This document shows, piece after piece, positions 59,601 to 63,623 of a stretch of 64,000 nucleotides of DNA. The notes under the pieces are model-generated. The model searched no databases, was not told the origin of the DNA, and saw nothing but the letters and a program-made list of their open reading frames with translations. The DNA is taken from the NCBI GenBank assembly GCA_025267735.1, contig CM046298.1, positions 38,377,264 through 38,441,263 on the forward strand, in the 5' to 3' direction. Position 1 is the stretch's first letter. Each line of letters begins with the position of its first letter. The DNA comes from Mactra quadrangularis. Taxonomy: Eukaryota > Mollusca > Bivalvia > Venerida > Mactridae. The position numbers were made by a program, and so were the translations under genes.

Positions 59601-60539
59601 ATCATATAATCTCTCTTCGTCATTATTACTTATTAAATAAGGTTCAGATTAGTTCCGAAATATATCTAAACCAGTTCCAGGAGATATTTGCCTGATAGGG
59701 TTTGGAAGTTTAATGGTTCAGGGCAATACATACCTTTCGTGGGTTAGCGGAAAACAGTCGTAACTTAATATAAGAAAAAAGTGAGTTACGACTGTCTTGC
59801 GCTAAACCAGTGCTTTGTAGATTACAGTTTAGATTCCTCATTCTTGAATTGATAATAGTATCATATGTCCTCATATGTAATGGCTGAAAGAATATTTCAT
59901 TGCACAGACTAGGGATTAATTAAAAAAAGGGAGTACAGTACATAATCAGAGACCCGTCAACAAGACAATTACCATTAAGTGAACATTTAGATAATTGCTT
60001 AAATATATTTCCTAAATTTTCAGTGTTCCCGTTATATAAATTTCACCATAATGATGTATCAGGCAGCTGCTTTTTATTATAAGAGCCCCAATTCATTATA
60101 ATATTTCAACCTAAATTGAATGCTCTTTGATGATGTCATACTTTTTTCGTAAGCATATGTATGCAACGTTTCTAAGTAACATGACGCCATTGTTTTACTG
60201 TTCATTCACCCTTGACAATTTTGATACCAGTTGGGGTATTAAAATGTAATGGTGAATTGAGATGATGTTTTATTATTGTATTATATATATATATTATAGG
60301 ATGTGATGGTTGTTGGTGAACCAACATTGATGGGAGGAGAGTTTGGTGACGAAGATGAAAGATTGATTACAAGACTTGAAAATCAACAATTTGAACCTAA
60401 TTCTAATGAAGAAGAAAAATTTACAGCAAATTCACCGGCACTACAGCAGCATAACAGTCCTTGGGGTGGGGATAAAAAACCTCCCATACCCTCGTCGGGT
60501 CCGCCTGTGTCAGACGTAGACACAAAAACTGAACAATGA
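11599..60539 (+). CDS. LDB: LIM domain-binding protein (LDB/Chip/NLI), spliced CDS, whole span
   Basis: Nuclear adaptor that self-associates and links LIM-homeodomain/LMO factors with SSBP proteins at enhancers (family knowledge). CDS by GT-AG splicing: 11599-11651, 34084-34585, 44402-44504, 48272-48444, 50059-50196, 51013-51090, 51923-52052, 53795-53854 (cassette), optional 56972-56998, 59448-59587, 60300-60539. All phases agree, giving 538 codons with the 60-nt cassette, or 518 without. Order in the protein: Met/Gly/Pro-rich N-terminus (about 19-146), conserved LDB region from DPFYSSPF (147) through DSDNLWWDAFATEFFED (186) to QKWQRMVSPP (about 390), variable linker, basic NLS KRRKRK (420-425), LID starting DVMVVGEPTLMGGEFGDEDE (460) and an acidic/Ser/Pro tail. 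Human LDB1 is about 375-411 residues; the extra length is the N-terminus. The core and LID match both vertebrate LDB1/2 and Drosophila Chip. Whether it is named LDB1 or LDB2 cannot be decided; protostomes usually have one gene. Confidence 0.95.
11763..11997 (+). mobile_element. SINE, family B (tRNA-like head), 12-bp target duplication
   Basis: AAGTTGAATCCA at 11751-11762 repeats exactly at 11998-12009. The insert has a tRNA-like head (gtggtccaggggttacaatg, then GGTTCAAATCCC) and a body with ctactagctaagtactggag. It lies just 3' of LDB exon 1. The same family recurs at 39866-40090 and, reversed, at 22935-23060. Confidence 0.85.
12015..12602. mobile_element. Tc1/mariner-type MITE with CAGTC termini and TA target
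   Basis: TA|CAGTCTAACCTGTG at 12013 is answered by CAAGTTGGACTG|TA ending at 12602-12604. Inside, copies of a GACAGGTGTCC(G/T) motif are arranged toward both ends. CAGT ends with TA duplication fit the Tc1/mariner group. Confidence 0.8.
14123..14491. mobile_element. hAT-like MITE (CAGGGCTCGACAAAT), 5-bp target duplication
   Basis: CAGGGCTCGACAAAT at 14123-14137 is perfectly inverted at 14477-14491. AACTT directly flanks both ends (14118-14122, 14492-14496). The interior has inverted GGACGAGT/ACTCGTCC motifs. CAGGG ends with short duplications suggest a hAT subgroup. Confidence 0.85.
14994..15391. mobile_element. ~400-bp MITE, family M, copy 1 (9-bp target duplication)
   Basis: CACATAGCC at 14985-14993 repeats at 15392-15400. 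The element begins CAATCTGATTAAAACC and ends ...TTTACAGAGATTG, so the termini are inverted (CAATCT/AGATTG). Three more copies lie at 23106, 40815 and 52372. A 9-bp duplication points to a Mutator-like source. It carries two AGGTCA-type inverted half-site pairs (15068-15087, 15309-15328). Confidence 0.85.
15985..16350. repeat. Three-unit tandem repeat, about 120-133 bp
   Basis: The segment actagcccttggcattgtac at 16074 recurs with changes at 16194 and 16327. Each is preceded by a motif like cctgactataatg-aataagca. Units are diverged. Confidence 0.6.
16696..16968 (+). mobile_element. SINE, family A, full-length with 14-bp target duplication
   Basis: AGTAGAGCACTGTA at 16682-16695 repeats exactly at 16969-16982. 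The element has a tRNA-like head with B box GGTTCGAATCC (16739-16749), a body including ggaagggtaggtgagtactg, and an AAATAAATAAATAA tail. Other copies: 35509-35787 (minus), 55800-56100 (plus) and 63654-63791 (minus, 5' truncated). Confidence 0.92.
17135..17342. mobile_element. ~205-bp MITE, family P, copy 1
   Basis: It begins AATAGACCTAATCCGGAATT and ends with the inverted gaattccagatatagtcta. Long subterminal inverted repeats (GTACAAACAAAG / CTTTGTTTGTAC-like) flank a short centre. Copies also at 45693, 58196 and 58567. Confidence 0.8.
17961..18034. repeat. Intronic palindrome, family H, copy 1 (30-bp arms)
   Basis: Arms 17961-17990 and 18005-18034 pair at 28 of 30 positions, around a 14-nt loop (cacttttcttatat). 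The stem includes AAAACAGTCGTAACTCA and its complement. One of the two mismatches would be a G-U pair in RNA. Related copies at 41917, 55517 and 59741. Confidence 0.9.
18105..18612. repeat. 41-bp satellite, about 12 copies
   Basis: Tandem units containing gtatgttaaattggaatttt and gtcattgcaaaaatgaaatt repeat every 41 bp, with near-identical central copies and diverged edges. Confidence 0.92.
18877..19189 (+). mobile_element. SINE, family C (tRNA-Lys-like head), 10-bp target duplication
   Basis: AGGGTTATTA flanks both sides (18867-18876, 19190-19199). The head GCCCGGCTAGCTCAGTTGGT starts at 18886 like tRNA-Lys, with B box GGTTCGATTCC, then a body with cccattctccctcctaccaa and an (AAAC)n tail. 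The stems do not pair as a working tRNA. Fragments of the body recur at 50700-50815 and, reversed, at 20230-20275. Confidence 0.9.
21087..21311. mobile_element. TACCCC-GC-ended repeat, copy 1
   Basis: ATACCCCCGCTTCGAAGAAG opens it and GCGGGGGTAT closes it, so the ends are inverted. The interior is nearly identical to 55078-55344, which has about 45 extra bases near the end. The 69-codon ORF in it is a chance frame of the repeat. Confidence 0.8.
22935..23060 (-). mobile_element. SINE, family B, truncated copy (minus)
   Basis: Read in reverse it gives GGTTCGAATCCCATCCAAAA, then ctgctgtttccttgcgcaa and a body related to 11763-11997. The head beyond the B box and the tail are degraded. Confidence 0.7.
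23106..23504. mobile_element. MITE family M, copy 2
   Basis: Same layout as 14994-15391, starting CAATCTAATTAAAACC and ending TTTTCGGAGATTG. Target flanks share only TAGTG. A 114-codon minus ORF overlapping its edge is not a gene. Confidence 0.85.
23742..24131. mobile_element. Probable hAT-like MITE
   Basis: CAGGGTTTGTACTGTCTTGA at 23742 is loosely inverted at about 24100-24131 (cagaagtctgtatgaaccatg). Internally, gaccctgaaaa...ctaaattt segments occur toward both ends. No target duplication. Confidence 0.45.
24751..24889. repeat. Long hairpin, 61-bp arms, 17-nt loop
   Basis: Arms 24751-24811 and 24829-24889 pair at 58 of 61 positions. The loop (24812-24828) contains CTCGAG. The arms contain CAGTCAGTTACTGACCGG and TGTGATACCGGGTCAGT. 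No other copy is in the window. Likely a fold-back element. Confidence 0.9.
24895..25412. mobile_element. Probable truncated hAT-like element (GCAATATACCGG)
   Basis: ATATTGCAATACAC near 24896 and gtgtattgcaatataccgg near 25375 form inverted ends, followed by gtgacagcccta, a hAT-style terminus. The left terminus is missing or disrupted by the preceding hairpin. Confidence 0.4.
25705..26250. repeat. ~540-bp dispersed repeat, family Q, copy 1
   Basis: Sequence from catggattgcataagcaa through gacatgcgcagtcagattca to gctattggtgctttaattta matches 51160-51705 along its whole length at moderate identity. No coding or inverted ends seen; class unknown. Confidence 0.75.
26255..27289. mobile_element. 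ATCGGTCCGAT-rich element with CCCAGCAAACATT termini
   Basis: CCCAGCAAACATT at 26255-26267 is perfectly inverted at 27277-27289. Inside, blocks of overlapping CCGATATCGG / CCGACATCGG palindromes lie at both ends (26270-26405 and 26945-27275). The right half is a tandem duplication of about 205 bp (26857-27061 and 27062-27266). The short Ile/Arg/Pro-rich ORFs are translations of the repeats. Confidence 0.85.
29285..29740. repeat. Dispersed-repeat-like segment with DR1 site
   Basis: A stretch with aagaaatgtctttaaaaaag, gtgtgctcacctgagg and ggggcataatttgaacaa resembles interspersed sequence common in mollusc genomes (recalled, not checked). It has no ORF and no second copy in the window. A perfect AGGTCA-A-AGGTCA lies at 29356-29368. 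Confidence 0.35.
31020..31920. promoter_or_regulatory. CpG-richer block with E-box palindrome and CCAAT motifs: possible internal promoter
   Basis: Against an A/T-rich background this block has several CpGs, a CCACGTCACGTGG palindrome at about 31088-31100, and two ATCCAAT motifs about 60 bases apart (near 31728 and 31789), the second just after tataaaatc. It lies 2-3 kb before exon 2 and the alternative ATG at 34061. A promoter role is inferred from motifs only. Confidence 0.25.
34084..34585 (+). CDS. LDB: LDB exon 2: Met/Gly/Pro-rich N-terminus and start of conserved region
   Basis: The acceptor is ggctag at 34083, the only one that keeps the frame from exon 1; its pyrimidine tract is weak. 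The donor is GAG|gtaaat at 34586. The exon encodes about 128 residues of low-complexity sequence, roughly one in five methionine, with repeats of SPGM, QGPSPGM and MSHGM. DPFYSSPFSMYSNRRHPPYM and then YRMYELNKRLQQRTE follow, matching the N-terminus of vertebrate LDB2 and Drosophila Chip. An alternative start exists at ATG 34061, 23 bases before the acceptor, preceded directly by an in-frame TAG. A transcript starting 5' of this point would add MMNSVMAS instead of exon 1. Both ends are plausible, so the exon could begin at 34061 in some mRNAs. Confidence 0.88.
34701..35231. mobile_element. hAT-like MITE (TAGGGCTGCAAC family), copy 1
   Basis: TAGTGCTGCAACGATTC at 34701 is inverted as TTGTTGCAGCCCTA ending 35231. 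Both flanks carry GATTCGAT/ATCGAATC runs, so the ends fold onto each other. The target duplication is not clear. A second copy is at 54150-54507. Confidence 0.75.
35509..35787 (-). mobile_element. SINE, family A, minus-strand copy
   Basis: The complement of 16696-16968 in reverse order: tail end near 35515, body with cctacccttccgcaaagccgg, head with the reversed B box GGTGGGATTCTAACCC. GTTACAT at 35502-35508 and 35788-35794 is a likely target duplication. Confidence 0.85.
36071..36237. mobile_element. Tc1/mariner-type MITE, 167 bp, TA target
   Basis: CAGTAAAGTTCCGCTATTA at 36071 is inverted at the 3' end; 24 of the first 25 terminal bases match, and TA flanks both sides (36069-36070, 36238-36239). 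The interior repeats ctattaagacc in both orientations. Confidence 0.92.
38700..39380. repeat. 31-bp minisatellite, about 21-22 copies
   Basis: Units of the form GTTATCTCCC(A/C)TGTTGGTC followed by atacattaaagt repeat every 31 bp. Central copies are near identical, and the edges drift (acaggtaaagttg variants from 39210 on). Not a CRISPR: the repeat is continuous, with no unique spacers. Confidence 0.93.
39866..40090 (+). mobile_element. SINE, family B, copy with Ser/Leu-tRNA-like head
   Basis: The head ggtatggccaagcggttaca resembles the D-arm region of tRNA-Ser/Leu, with GGTTCAAATCCC as B box. The body matches 11763-11997 (actagctcagtacttggaga). No clean duplication found. Confidence 0.85.
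40815..41210. mobile_element. MITE family M, copy 3
   Basis: CAATCTGATTAAAACCCAAT at the left end and TTTACGGAGATTG at the right; body colinear with 14994-15391. The 72-codon ORF at 40997 is part of the repeat. No target duplication remains. Confidence 0.85.
41917..41988. repeat. Intronic palindrome, family H, copy 2 (28-bp arms)
   Basis: Arms 41917-41944 and 41961-41988. Twenty-three positions are Watson-Crick and all five others would be G-U pairs in RNA. The stem contains AAAACGGTCATAACT and its partner AGTTATGGCTGTTTT. Confidence 0.88.
43993..44116. repeat. Hairpin, 32-bp arms, 60-nt loop
   Basis: TGTGTGTGACCCCCATTAAC at 43993 and its inverse ending 44116 pair at 31 of 32 positions. Short ORFs running through it are not recognised. 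It lies about 285 bases before LDB exon 3. Possibly one end of a larger element beginning near 43750. Confidence 0.8.
44402..44504 (+). CDS. LDB: LDB exon 3: start of the LDB core
   Basis: Acceptor tattttta-g at 44401, donor ata|gtaagt at 44505, phase 0 in and phase 1 out. It encodes DSDNLWWDAFATEFFEDEAT followed by LTLSFCLEDGPKRY, nearly identical to fly Chip and human LDB. This is the start of the region needed for homodimerisation. The split codon (a + ct) restores the invariant Thr of RYTIGRT. Confidence 0.97.
44733..45030. mobile_element. MITE with GTACC-TGGGCAATTTG termini
   Basis: GTACCTTGGGCAATTTG at 44733-44749 is inverted as CAAATTGCCCACGGTAC at 45014-45030 (16 of 17). No clear target duplication. 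Confidence 0.65.
45210..45494. mobile_element. MITE with GGATCCAGG-type termini
   Basis: AGGAGGGGATCCAGGA at the left faces TGCTGGATCCGCCCATG at the right. The interior begins with three tandem units like aggggggtccgaacttttct and ends in a G/C homopolymer mirror (gggggggtcgggacccccct). Confidence 0.6.
45693..45900. mobile_element. MITE family P, copy 2
   Basis: Colinear with 17135-17342: AATAGACCTAATCCGAAATT at the left, gaattccggatatagcctat at the right. Confidence 0.85.
46057..47809. mobile_element. 1.75-kb hAT-like element rich in CGCCCTGCCC, 7-8-bp target duplication
   Basis: TAGTGATTTTTCTA at 46057 is inverted at 47796-47809 (13 of 14); TTTATAG flanks both sides (46050-46056, 47810-47816). 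Both subterminal zones carry gcgccctgcccttttttggt motifs. A block of about 213 bp is tandemly duplicated in the middle (atcgtatattagcaaatcgt at 46737 and 46950). No transposase core. Confidence 0.75.
48272..48444 (+). CDS. LDB: LDB exon 4: core
   Basis: Acceptor atttatttcag at 48271 and donor AAG|gtaggt at 48445, phase 1 in and 0 out. It encodes IGRTLIPRYFRSIFEGGVTD, then LYYILKHAKESFH and MVTHHGKPMFTK, all hallmark LDB core segments. The LKHAKESFHTTSITLDCD stretch is closer to Chip than to vertebrate LDB1. Confidence 0.97.
48764..48911. mobile_element. Small hAT-like MITE (CAGGGCTAA), copy 1
   Basis: CAGGGCTAACACTTAAGATT at the left and aatgaaatttggccctg at the right. The interior (tattgcccctgacaac-ca, gtttgggtt-aggcaa) is shared with 56726-56865 (reversed) and a degraded stretch at 28380-28510. 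Confidence 0.6.
49331..49450 (-). repeat. Probable 3' end of a non-LTR retrotransposon (minus)
   Basis: A run of CAGAA/ACAGAA pentamer-like units leads into caaatcttttattttgtcac. Read in reverse this is ...aataaaagatttg followed by (TTCTG)n, the layout of LINE-type tails with pentamer repeats. No ORF remains. Confidence 0.35.
50059..50196 (+). CDS. LDB: LDB exon 5: core
   Basis: Acceptor cttttcag at 50058, donor GAG|gtaaac at 50197, phase 0 both sides, 46 codons. It encodes VVTEGRLVLEFTFDDLMRIR, then SWHFAVRQHRELIPRSVIAV. The end, QMGANE, is about three residues longer than the MHAQ of vertebrate LDBs at this spot; this falls exactly at an exon border, so it may be a lineage difference or slippage of the splice site. 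Confidence 0.96.
50197..51012 (+). other. LDB: LDB intron 5 (0.8 kb)
   Basis: No coding sequence. A SINE family C body fragment lies at about 50700-50815 (tccattctccctcctaccac to cattaacccc). Confidence 0.8.
51013..51090 (+). CDS. LDB: LDB exon 6: core
   Basis: Acceptor ttttttctcag at 51012, donor CGG|gtaagt at 51091, phase 0 both sides, 26 codons. It encodes EPAMVEQLSKNITRQGLTNY then TLNFLR, matching the family segment DPQxxxQLSKNITRxGLTNxTLNYLR. Confidence 0.96.
51160..51705. repeat. Dispersed repeat family Q, copy 2 (intron 6)
   Basis: Colinear with 25705-26250, sharing catggattgcgtaagcaa, gacatgcgcagtcaaatac and gcggtatcagcgtcatgatc. It fills most of the 832-bp LDB intron 6 (51091-51922), so the intron size here is largely due to this insertion. 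Confidence 0.8.
51923..52052 (+). CDS. LDB: LDB exon 7: LCCD / end of core
   Basis: Acceptor tattatttcag at 51922, donor AAAG|gtaaat at 52053, phase 0 in, phase 1 out. It encodes LCVILEPMQELMSRHKAYGL, then NPRDCLKTTLFQKWQRMVSP. In other animals this most conserved stretch of LDB includes the LDB/Chip conserved domain (LCCD) that binds SSBP/SSDP. The trailing G starts the split codon used by either cassette or by exon 10. Confidence 0.97.
52372..52763. mobile_element. MITE family M, copy 4 (intron 7)
   Basis: Body colinear with 14994-15391; the first bases are changed (agatcaagtccgatctaaaa) and the right end reads tttacggagagtg. Both AGGTCA-type inverted pairs are kept (52440-52459, 52681-52700). 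Lies in LDB intron 7 (52053-53794). Confidence 0.85.
53113..53232. repeat. 42-bp triplication
   Basis: Three head-to-tail copies of a 42-bp unit containing ttgctgcaaaagtattgaaa and ttccgatacc. The first two are identical, so this is recent. The ORF over it is just repeat translation. In LDB intron 7. Confidence 0.9.
53795..53854 (+). CDS. LDB: LDB 60-nt cassette exon (symmetric, phase 1-1)
   Basis: Acceptor gttttgtttgatag at 53794 and donor AAA-A|gtaggt at 53855 bound exactly 60 nt that stay in frame with both neighbours. The peptide is DGSGEMPNMPHPDLPGQKTK, a flexible Pro-rich linker placed between the core and the NLS. Vertebrate LDB1 has nothing similar here. Because entry and exit are both phase 1, skipping it keeps the frame (exon 7 G plus exon 10 AT gives Asp). 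I infer alternative splicing; the exon itself is well supported by sites and frame. Confidence 0.8.
54150..54507. mobile_element. hAT-like MITE (TAGGGCTGCAA family), copy 2
   Basis: TAGGGGCTGCAATGATTC at 54150-54167 is inverted as GAATCATTGCAGCCCTA at 54491-54507. Flanks cttcagga and cttctggg agree at 6 of 8 positions, an aged 8-bp duplication. Confidence 0.85.
55078..55344. mobile_element. TACCCC-GC-ended repeat, copy 2
   Basis: Nearly identical to 21087-21311 over its first 200 bases, with an extra segment (about 45 bases, gttaaatgaaagttacatta onward) before the closing GCGGGGGTATCACTAGT. This copy is probably the fuller form. Confidence 0.85.
55517..55590. repeat. Intronic palindrome, family H, copy 3 (30-bp arms)
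   Basis: Arms 55517-55546 and 55561-55590 pair at 24 of 30. The 16 bases nearest the loop (ACGGTTGTAACTCA and flanks) are perfect. The loop ctcttttcttatat is almost that of copy 1. Confidence 0.88.
55800..56100 (+). mobile_element. SINE, family A, copy 3
   Basis: Body matches 16696-16968 (gtggaagggtaggtaagtac) with an AAATAAATAAATAA tail. Flanks aacatactaaaa and agcatagtaaaa (10 of 12) are an aged target duplication. The head is decayed. Confidence 0.85.
56254..56475 (+). mobile_element. SINE, family D (tRNA-like head, poly-A tail)
   Basis: Head gccatggcgtagtggttagc carries an A-box-like stretch, followed by B box GGTTCGAAACC, and a body sharing agtccaggaaacct-like segments with family A. 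It ends in a run of A. Not a folded tRNA beyond the boxes. Confidence 0.75.
56726..56865. mobile_element. Small hAT-like MITE, copy 2, 5-bp target duplication
   Basis: CAGGGCTCAATATTA at the left and taatgtttagccctg at the right, with GATCA directly on both sides (56721-56725, 56866-56870). Interior related, reversed, to 48764-48911. It sits about 100 bases before the candidate microexon. Confidence 0.8.
56972..56998 (+). CDS. LDB: Candidate LDB 27-nt microexon (phase 1-1)
   Basis: Between tattattacag (AG at 56970-56971) and CTG|gtagcc lie 27 nt that keep the LDB frame with no stop. The peptide is KWSVSPQS preceded by Arg (after the 60-nt cassette) or Gly (straight after exon 7). It would put a Ser-Pro site next to the basic NLS. 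The donor is weak (C at +5) and the acceptor tract is A/T-mixed, as expected either for a regulated exon or for chance. No homology evidence is available to me. Confidence 0.45.
57437..57850. repeat. Repeat with GGCGTTGGC run and internal duplication
   Basis: AGCTCAACTTTTC near 57443 and GAAAAGTTGAGC near 57817 are inverted ends. After the short GGC-TTGGC run, a segment of about 105 bp (ggttaaagtttttacaaatt to acttccaccttacta) is repeated 171 bp downstream. The 117-codon ORF follows the repeat and is not considered a gene. Confidence 0.75.
58196..58401. mobile_element. MITE family P, copy 3
   Basis: Colinear with 17135-17342, AATAGACCTAATCCAAAATT to gaattccagatataacctat. Confidence 0.85.
58567..58771. 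mobile_element. MITE family P, copy 4
   Basis: A second copy only 166 bases after copy 3, same orientation, more diverged (gatacaaacaaagttagtta). The 69-codon ORF over it is repeat-derived. Confidence 0.85.
58932..59212. mobile_element. Tc1/mariner-type MITE, 281 bp
   Basis: CAGTGCCATCCAAAATTACC at 58932 is inverted at the right end; 27 of the 29 terminal bases match. The left flank is TA, the right TT (one change). Lies about 235 bases before LDB exon 10. Confidence 0.85.
59448..59587 (+). CDS. LDB: LDB exon 10: nuclear localisation signal
   Basis: Acceptor tattgtttcag at 59447, donor GGG|gtaaat at 59588, phase 1 in, 0 out. It encodes TTRQPGKRRKRKSSSGS, with the basic KRRKRK NLS shared with LDB1/2 (PSKRRKRK). 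An Asn/Ser/Lys-rich linker NVNNNVAPSGKKNRSPG, typical of the family at this point, follows. Confidence 0.96.
59588..60299 (+). other. LDB: LDB last intron (0.7 kb)
   Basis: No coding sequence. It contains family H palindrome copy 4 about 150 bases after the donor; the rest is unremarkable A/T-rich sequence ending in a TA run before the acceptor. Confidence 0.85.
59741..59808. repeat. Intronic palindrome, family H, copy 4 (inverted)
   Basis: Arms 59741-59766 and 59783-59808 pair at 22 of 26. The loop (aatataagaaaaaagt) is the reverse complement of the loop in copies 1 and 3, so this copy is inserted the other way round. Confidence 0.88.
60300..60539 (+). CDS. LDB: LDB last coding exon: LIM interaction domain and C-terminus
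   Basis: Acceptor atattatag at 60299; stop TGA at 60537-60539. It encodes DVMVVGEPTLMGGEFGDEDE and RLITRLENQQFEPNSNEEEK. In LDB1 the equivalent segment is the LIM interaction domain (LID), which forms beta strands along the tandem LIM domains of LMO and LIM-homeodomain proteins. The tail (NSPALQQHNSPWGGDKKPP) follows the NSPAL-NSPWNSKPP pattern of vertebrate LDBs. Confidence 0.97.
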   Translation, partial: DVMVVGEPTLMGGEFGDEDERLITRLENQQFEPNSNEEEKFTANSPALQQHNSPWGGDKKPPIPSSGPPVSDVDTKTEQ

Positions 60540-61114
60540 CTGAAGAGATGGTGAAAAATGAAAAAAATTGTGTCTTGATTTTTAGATTTCTGTTCTAGTA
60601 ATGGTTTACTGTATGCATATGAAAAAAGATAATATTTCAAATATACATGAGATAGAATATGAATGACTTTGATTTAAAATTGTATACATTGTAAACATAC
60701 TAGTGTTTTGAAATATGGTCAAGAAACAGAGTGGAACATTGTGTTCAGTAAAATAGAAAAAGGTTTAATGTAAAATGTTTAAATAAAGGTAAAATGTTAC
60801 ATGAAATGTGCATGGTTAAGAATATTTGGTCAGAGGTGTCGGTATTTTTGTGTCAAATTTTGCACAAAAATTTTTACCAACCCTTTTTGCATTGTTAGTA
60901 TGGCACAGGTTGACTGATGACCGGCTCAGTACTTTATTTTAAAAGTACAAAATAATGGGTTTGGGTTTTATGGTAAAAGAGAGGCAATGGGTAAAAGAAA
61001 AGACTGTCTCAGGTTTAAGATTTTAAAGGTTCAGTTTTTTTGTTGTTTTTGACATTTGTTATGGAGGTAGAGAATTTTTTGTTTTTGATTTTATAAATAT
61101 AAAAAGACAATAAA
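60540..61114 (+). other. LDB: LDB 3' UTR with candidate poly(A) signals
   Basis: Sequence after the stop is A/T-rich with T runs. AATAAA hexamers lie at 60782-60787 and 61109-61114, and further ones at 61447-61452 and 61678-61683, so mRNAs with 3' UTRs of about 0.25 to 1.2 kb are possible. The end used cannot be told from sequence. Confidence 0.5.
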
Positions 61115-61862
61115 TGTAAATTGTCTGCACATACCTATATTAGAATCATTTTTGTATTTATTGCATTTTGTCTTAAATTGTTATTTTTTTCGTTATCAGC
61201 TGATCATGTAAATATTGTATATTGGGTAACTTTTACTGTATCAAAGAATTTTTTTTTGTTTTTTTTATGGTGGAGTTAAAACTCTTCTCAGAATGAAAAC
61301 AATATATATATTTTCTTTGAAATTTTCAAAGACATCTATTCAGTTTTAGCCAAAAGATTTGAACACATGGCTAGTTGATGAAGGTCATGTATTCAAAATC
61401 TGTTGGCTTGAAAAGGTGACAAGATTTTATGAAAATTTTCCAGGTAAATAAATTGATTTCCCTCAAAAGAGAAAAAAAACTCTTTGAATGATCTAGAACA
61501 GAGAAACTTTATTCCATATGGTTTATGAACCTCATTTAAATTAAATTTAACATTTACAAAAAATGCATTCTTAATTTCTTTAGTCTATTTTAGTCTCGTA
61601 ATGTCTCGTTAAAGTAATCAACTTATTCAAGCTGGCAAATGGTTTTGTCAATCATTTAGTTGCTTTAATGTTTTCTGAATAAAAAAAATGTAACTTGGCA
61701 AAAGATGGGAATAATAACATATGTACTTTCATAGAATATATGTTTTATATTATATATATGCCAGGTCGGTTTTGAGTCTCATGAGGTGGGGTTTAAAAAC
61801 TAGTTAACTAAGGGTTAAAAAGTAGTATCTCCTATGTACAGTATTTTAAGGAGTTATATATC
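61115..61862 (+). other. Distal 3' UTR or intergenic sequence
   Basis: A/T-rich with T runs and two further AATAAA hexamers; no coding sequence or repeat recognised. Confidence 0.5.
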
Positions 61863-62287
61863 CAGGGCTCGAATTTAACAAAAAATTTGACTTGCAAATT
61901 TGTGCGAGTTGATTTTATTTCAACTCGCAAAATGAAAACGTCATTGGTATTTTTCTCAAAATTTTAATAGTATACATAATTATTCACACATGCATATGCG
62001 ATATAAAAGCAACAAGTACTTTATTTAACTATAGATAGAACTGGGGCGTTATTGTGGGATAGACAAAGAATATCAAACATTTTCATATAGTGAATCTTAA
62101 ATTAATATAAATGAATACTATTGATCTATCTGGCCGTTTCAATGCTGATTTGTGCCTCATTAGTTTAGACAGTAATGTTTTCCGTGGATTTCAACTCGCG
62201 AAAATTTGTGAGTTAAACTAAACGTTACTTGCAATTTTCAAAATCCAATCGGATTTTGCGAGTATTCGAACTTAAATTCGAGCCCTG
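61863..62287. mobile_element. hAT-type MITE, perfect 16-bp TIRs and 8-bp target duplication
   Basis: CAGGGCTCGAATTTAA at 61863-61878 is exactly inverted at 62272-62287; TATATATC flanks both sides (61855-61862, 62288-62295). The interior has opposing ACTCGCAAA motifs. 425 bp, no coding. Confidence 0.95.
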
Positions 62288-62295
62288 TATATATC

Positions 62296-63623
62296 TATCT
62301 AATGTAACTATTAATAACGAAAATTTCAGTCTGTAATTTATGCAGGCAAACAGTGAGACAAAGTCCAATCTTCCTAGTAAGGCTCATAAATAATTATCTT
62401 AAGTGATAATCCCAGATTATTATTATACATTTTGTAGGTAGCTTGCAAAAAAGAAGAAATTAACTACACATGAAAATTATCCAATCTACAGTATGTTCAT
62501 GGACAGTTTACCTGTATAGACAATGTTGTAGCAAGTAAACATTATTGATTTCTCCGATATATTATTGATAAATTATTTTAAAGTTTAAAACTAAGTAGAA
62601 GGTATATGATTACAGCATAGTTATATTTATTTCGCTTTGAACAATCTTAGTATTGAGGTTTCAAGCTGTTTTATGGTACAACATAGGTGACTTTGACCTT
62701 GTGCTTGGGTGAATGTCGTCTGGTCTTTAATTACTCGAGGAAGATTTTTGTCCTAAGTAAAATTCCTTGACGTTCAAGATTCTGACAATTTTTACAGTCA
62801 GGCTTGTTTCATTGAAAAAATAGCATTTGTGGTACTTATTTAAACTAGCTACTAGCTTTGCTTTGGGTCCAGATTAGGTATATTCTTAATTTTAAGGAAT
62901 AGAAAAAATGCTGAATGGCCAGAGATAGTATTACTAAACATTGTTTGGTTATTTTTTGTTAAAACAATTGTTAGTCTGTACATTTAACAGTATTTACAAT
63001 TATGTTGTTTGTTTAAGCTAGTTATTGTTCTAGCACCCAGTTTAGGACAAGAGAGCAGTAGGGGTAGGATGCATTAAGGGGTTTGCTGACATCTGTGTTC
63101 TTTTTTTCAGCTCATGTTTTGCAGAATCTCTAAGAAAGGCTTATTTTTAAAGACTGACTTTTTTACTAGAATCTCGAATAAAAAGGGGAGAAAAGGGTCT
63201 GGATGCTGTGCTCTACTCAGTCTCAAGGACCACAATGGTAATAAGGGGATTTTTCTCCTTTTTGTGCCATCCTTTATGTATATATGCAGTTCTCTACTAT
63301 TCTGGGTTAGAACATTCTCTATTTAAATGATATAACAACCAATTAGGAAGAAATTTCAGAGATATTTAATTTATATATATAACCTTTCAGTGAGGGATGA
63401 ATAAGGTTTTGTTTTATCAGTATATCATTAAATGTTAACATTTCATATTTTTACCATAAATTCATTTGTATATATATTCAAAATATTGCATCTTGTACAA
63501 AACTACATCATTAAAAGCATTATAAATCTCTAAATGAAATCTCAATTCTATACTTATTTATATTGAGTCATGTATTTTTTAATGAATTGTTACTCATGCT
63601 CTTTTTTTGTATGTTTTAATTTA
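62296..63623. other. Intergenic sequence
   Basis: A/T-rich. The short ORF at 63114 has no recognisable feature. Nothing else seen. Confidence 0.5.
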
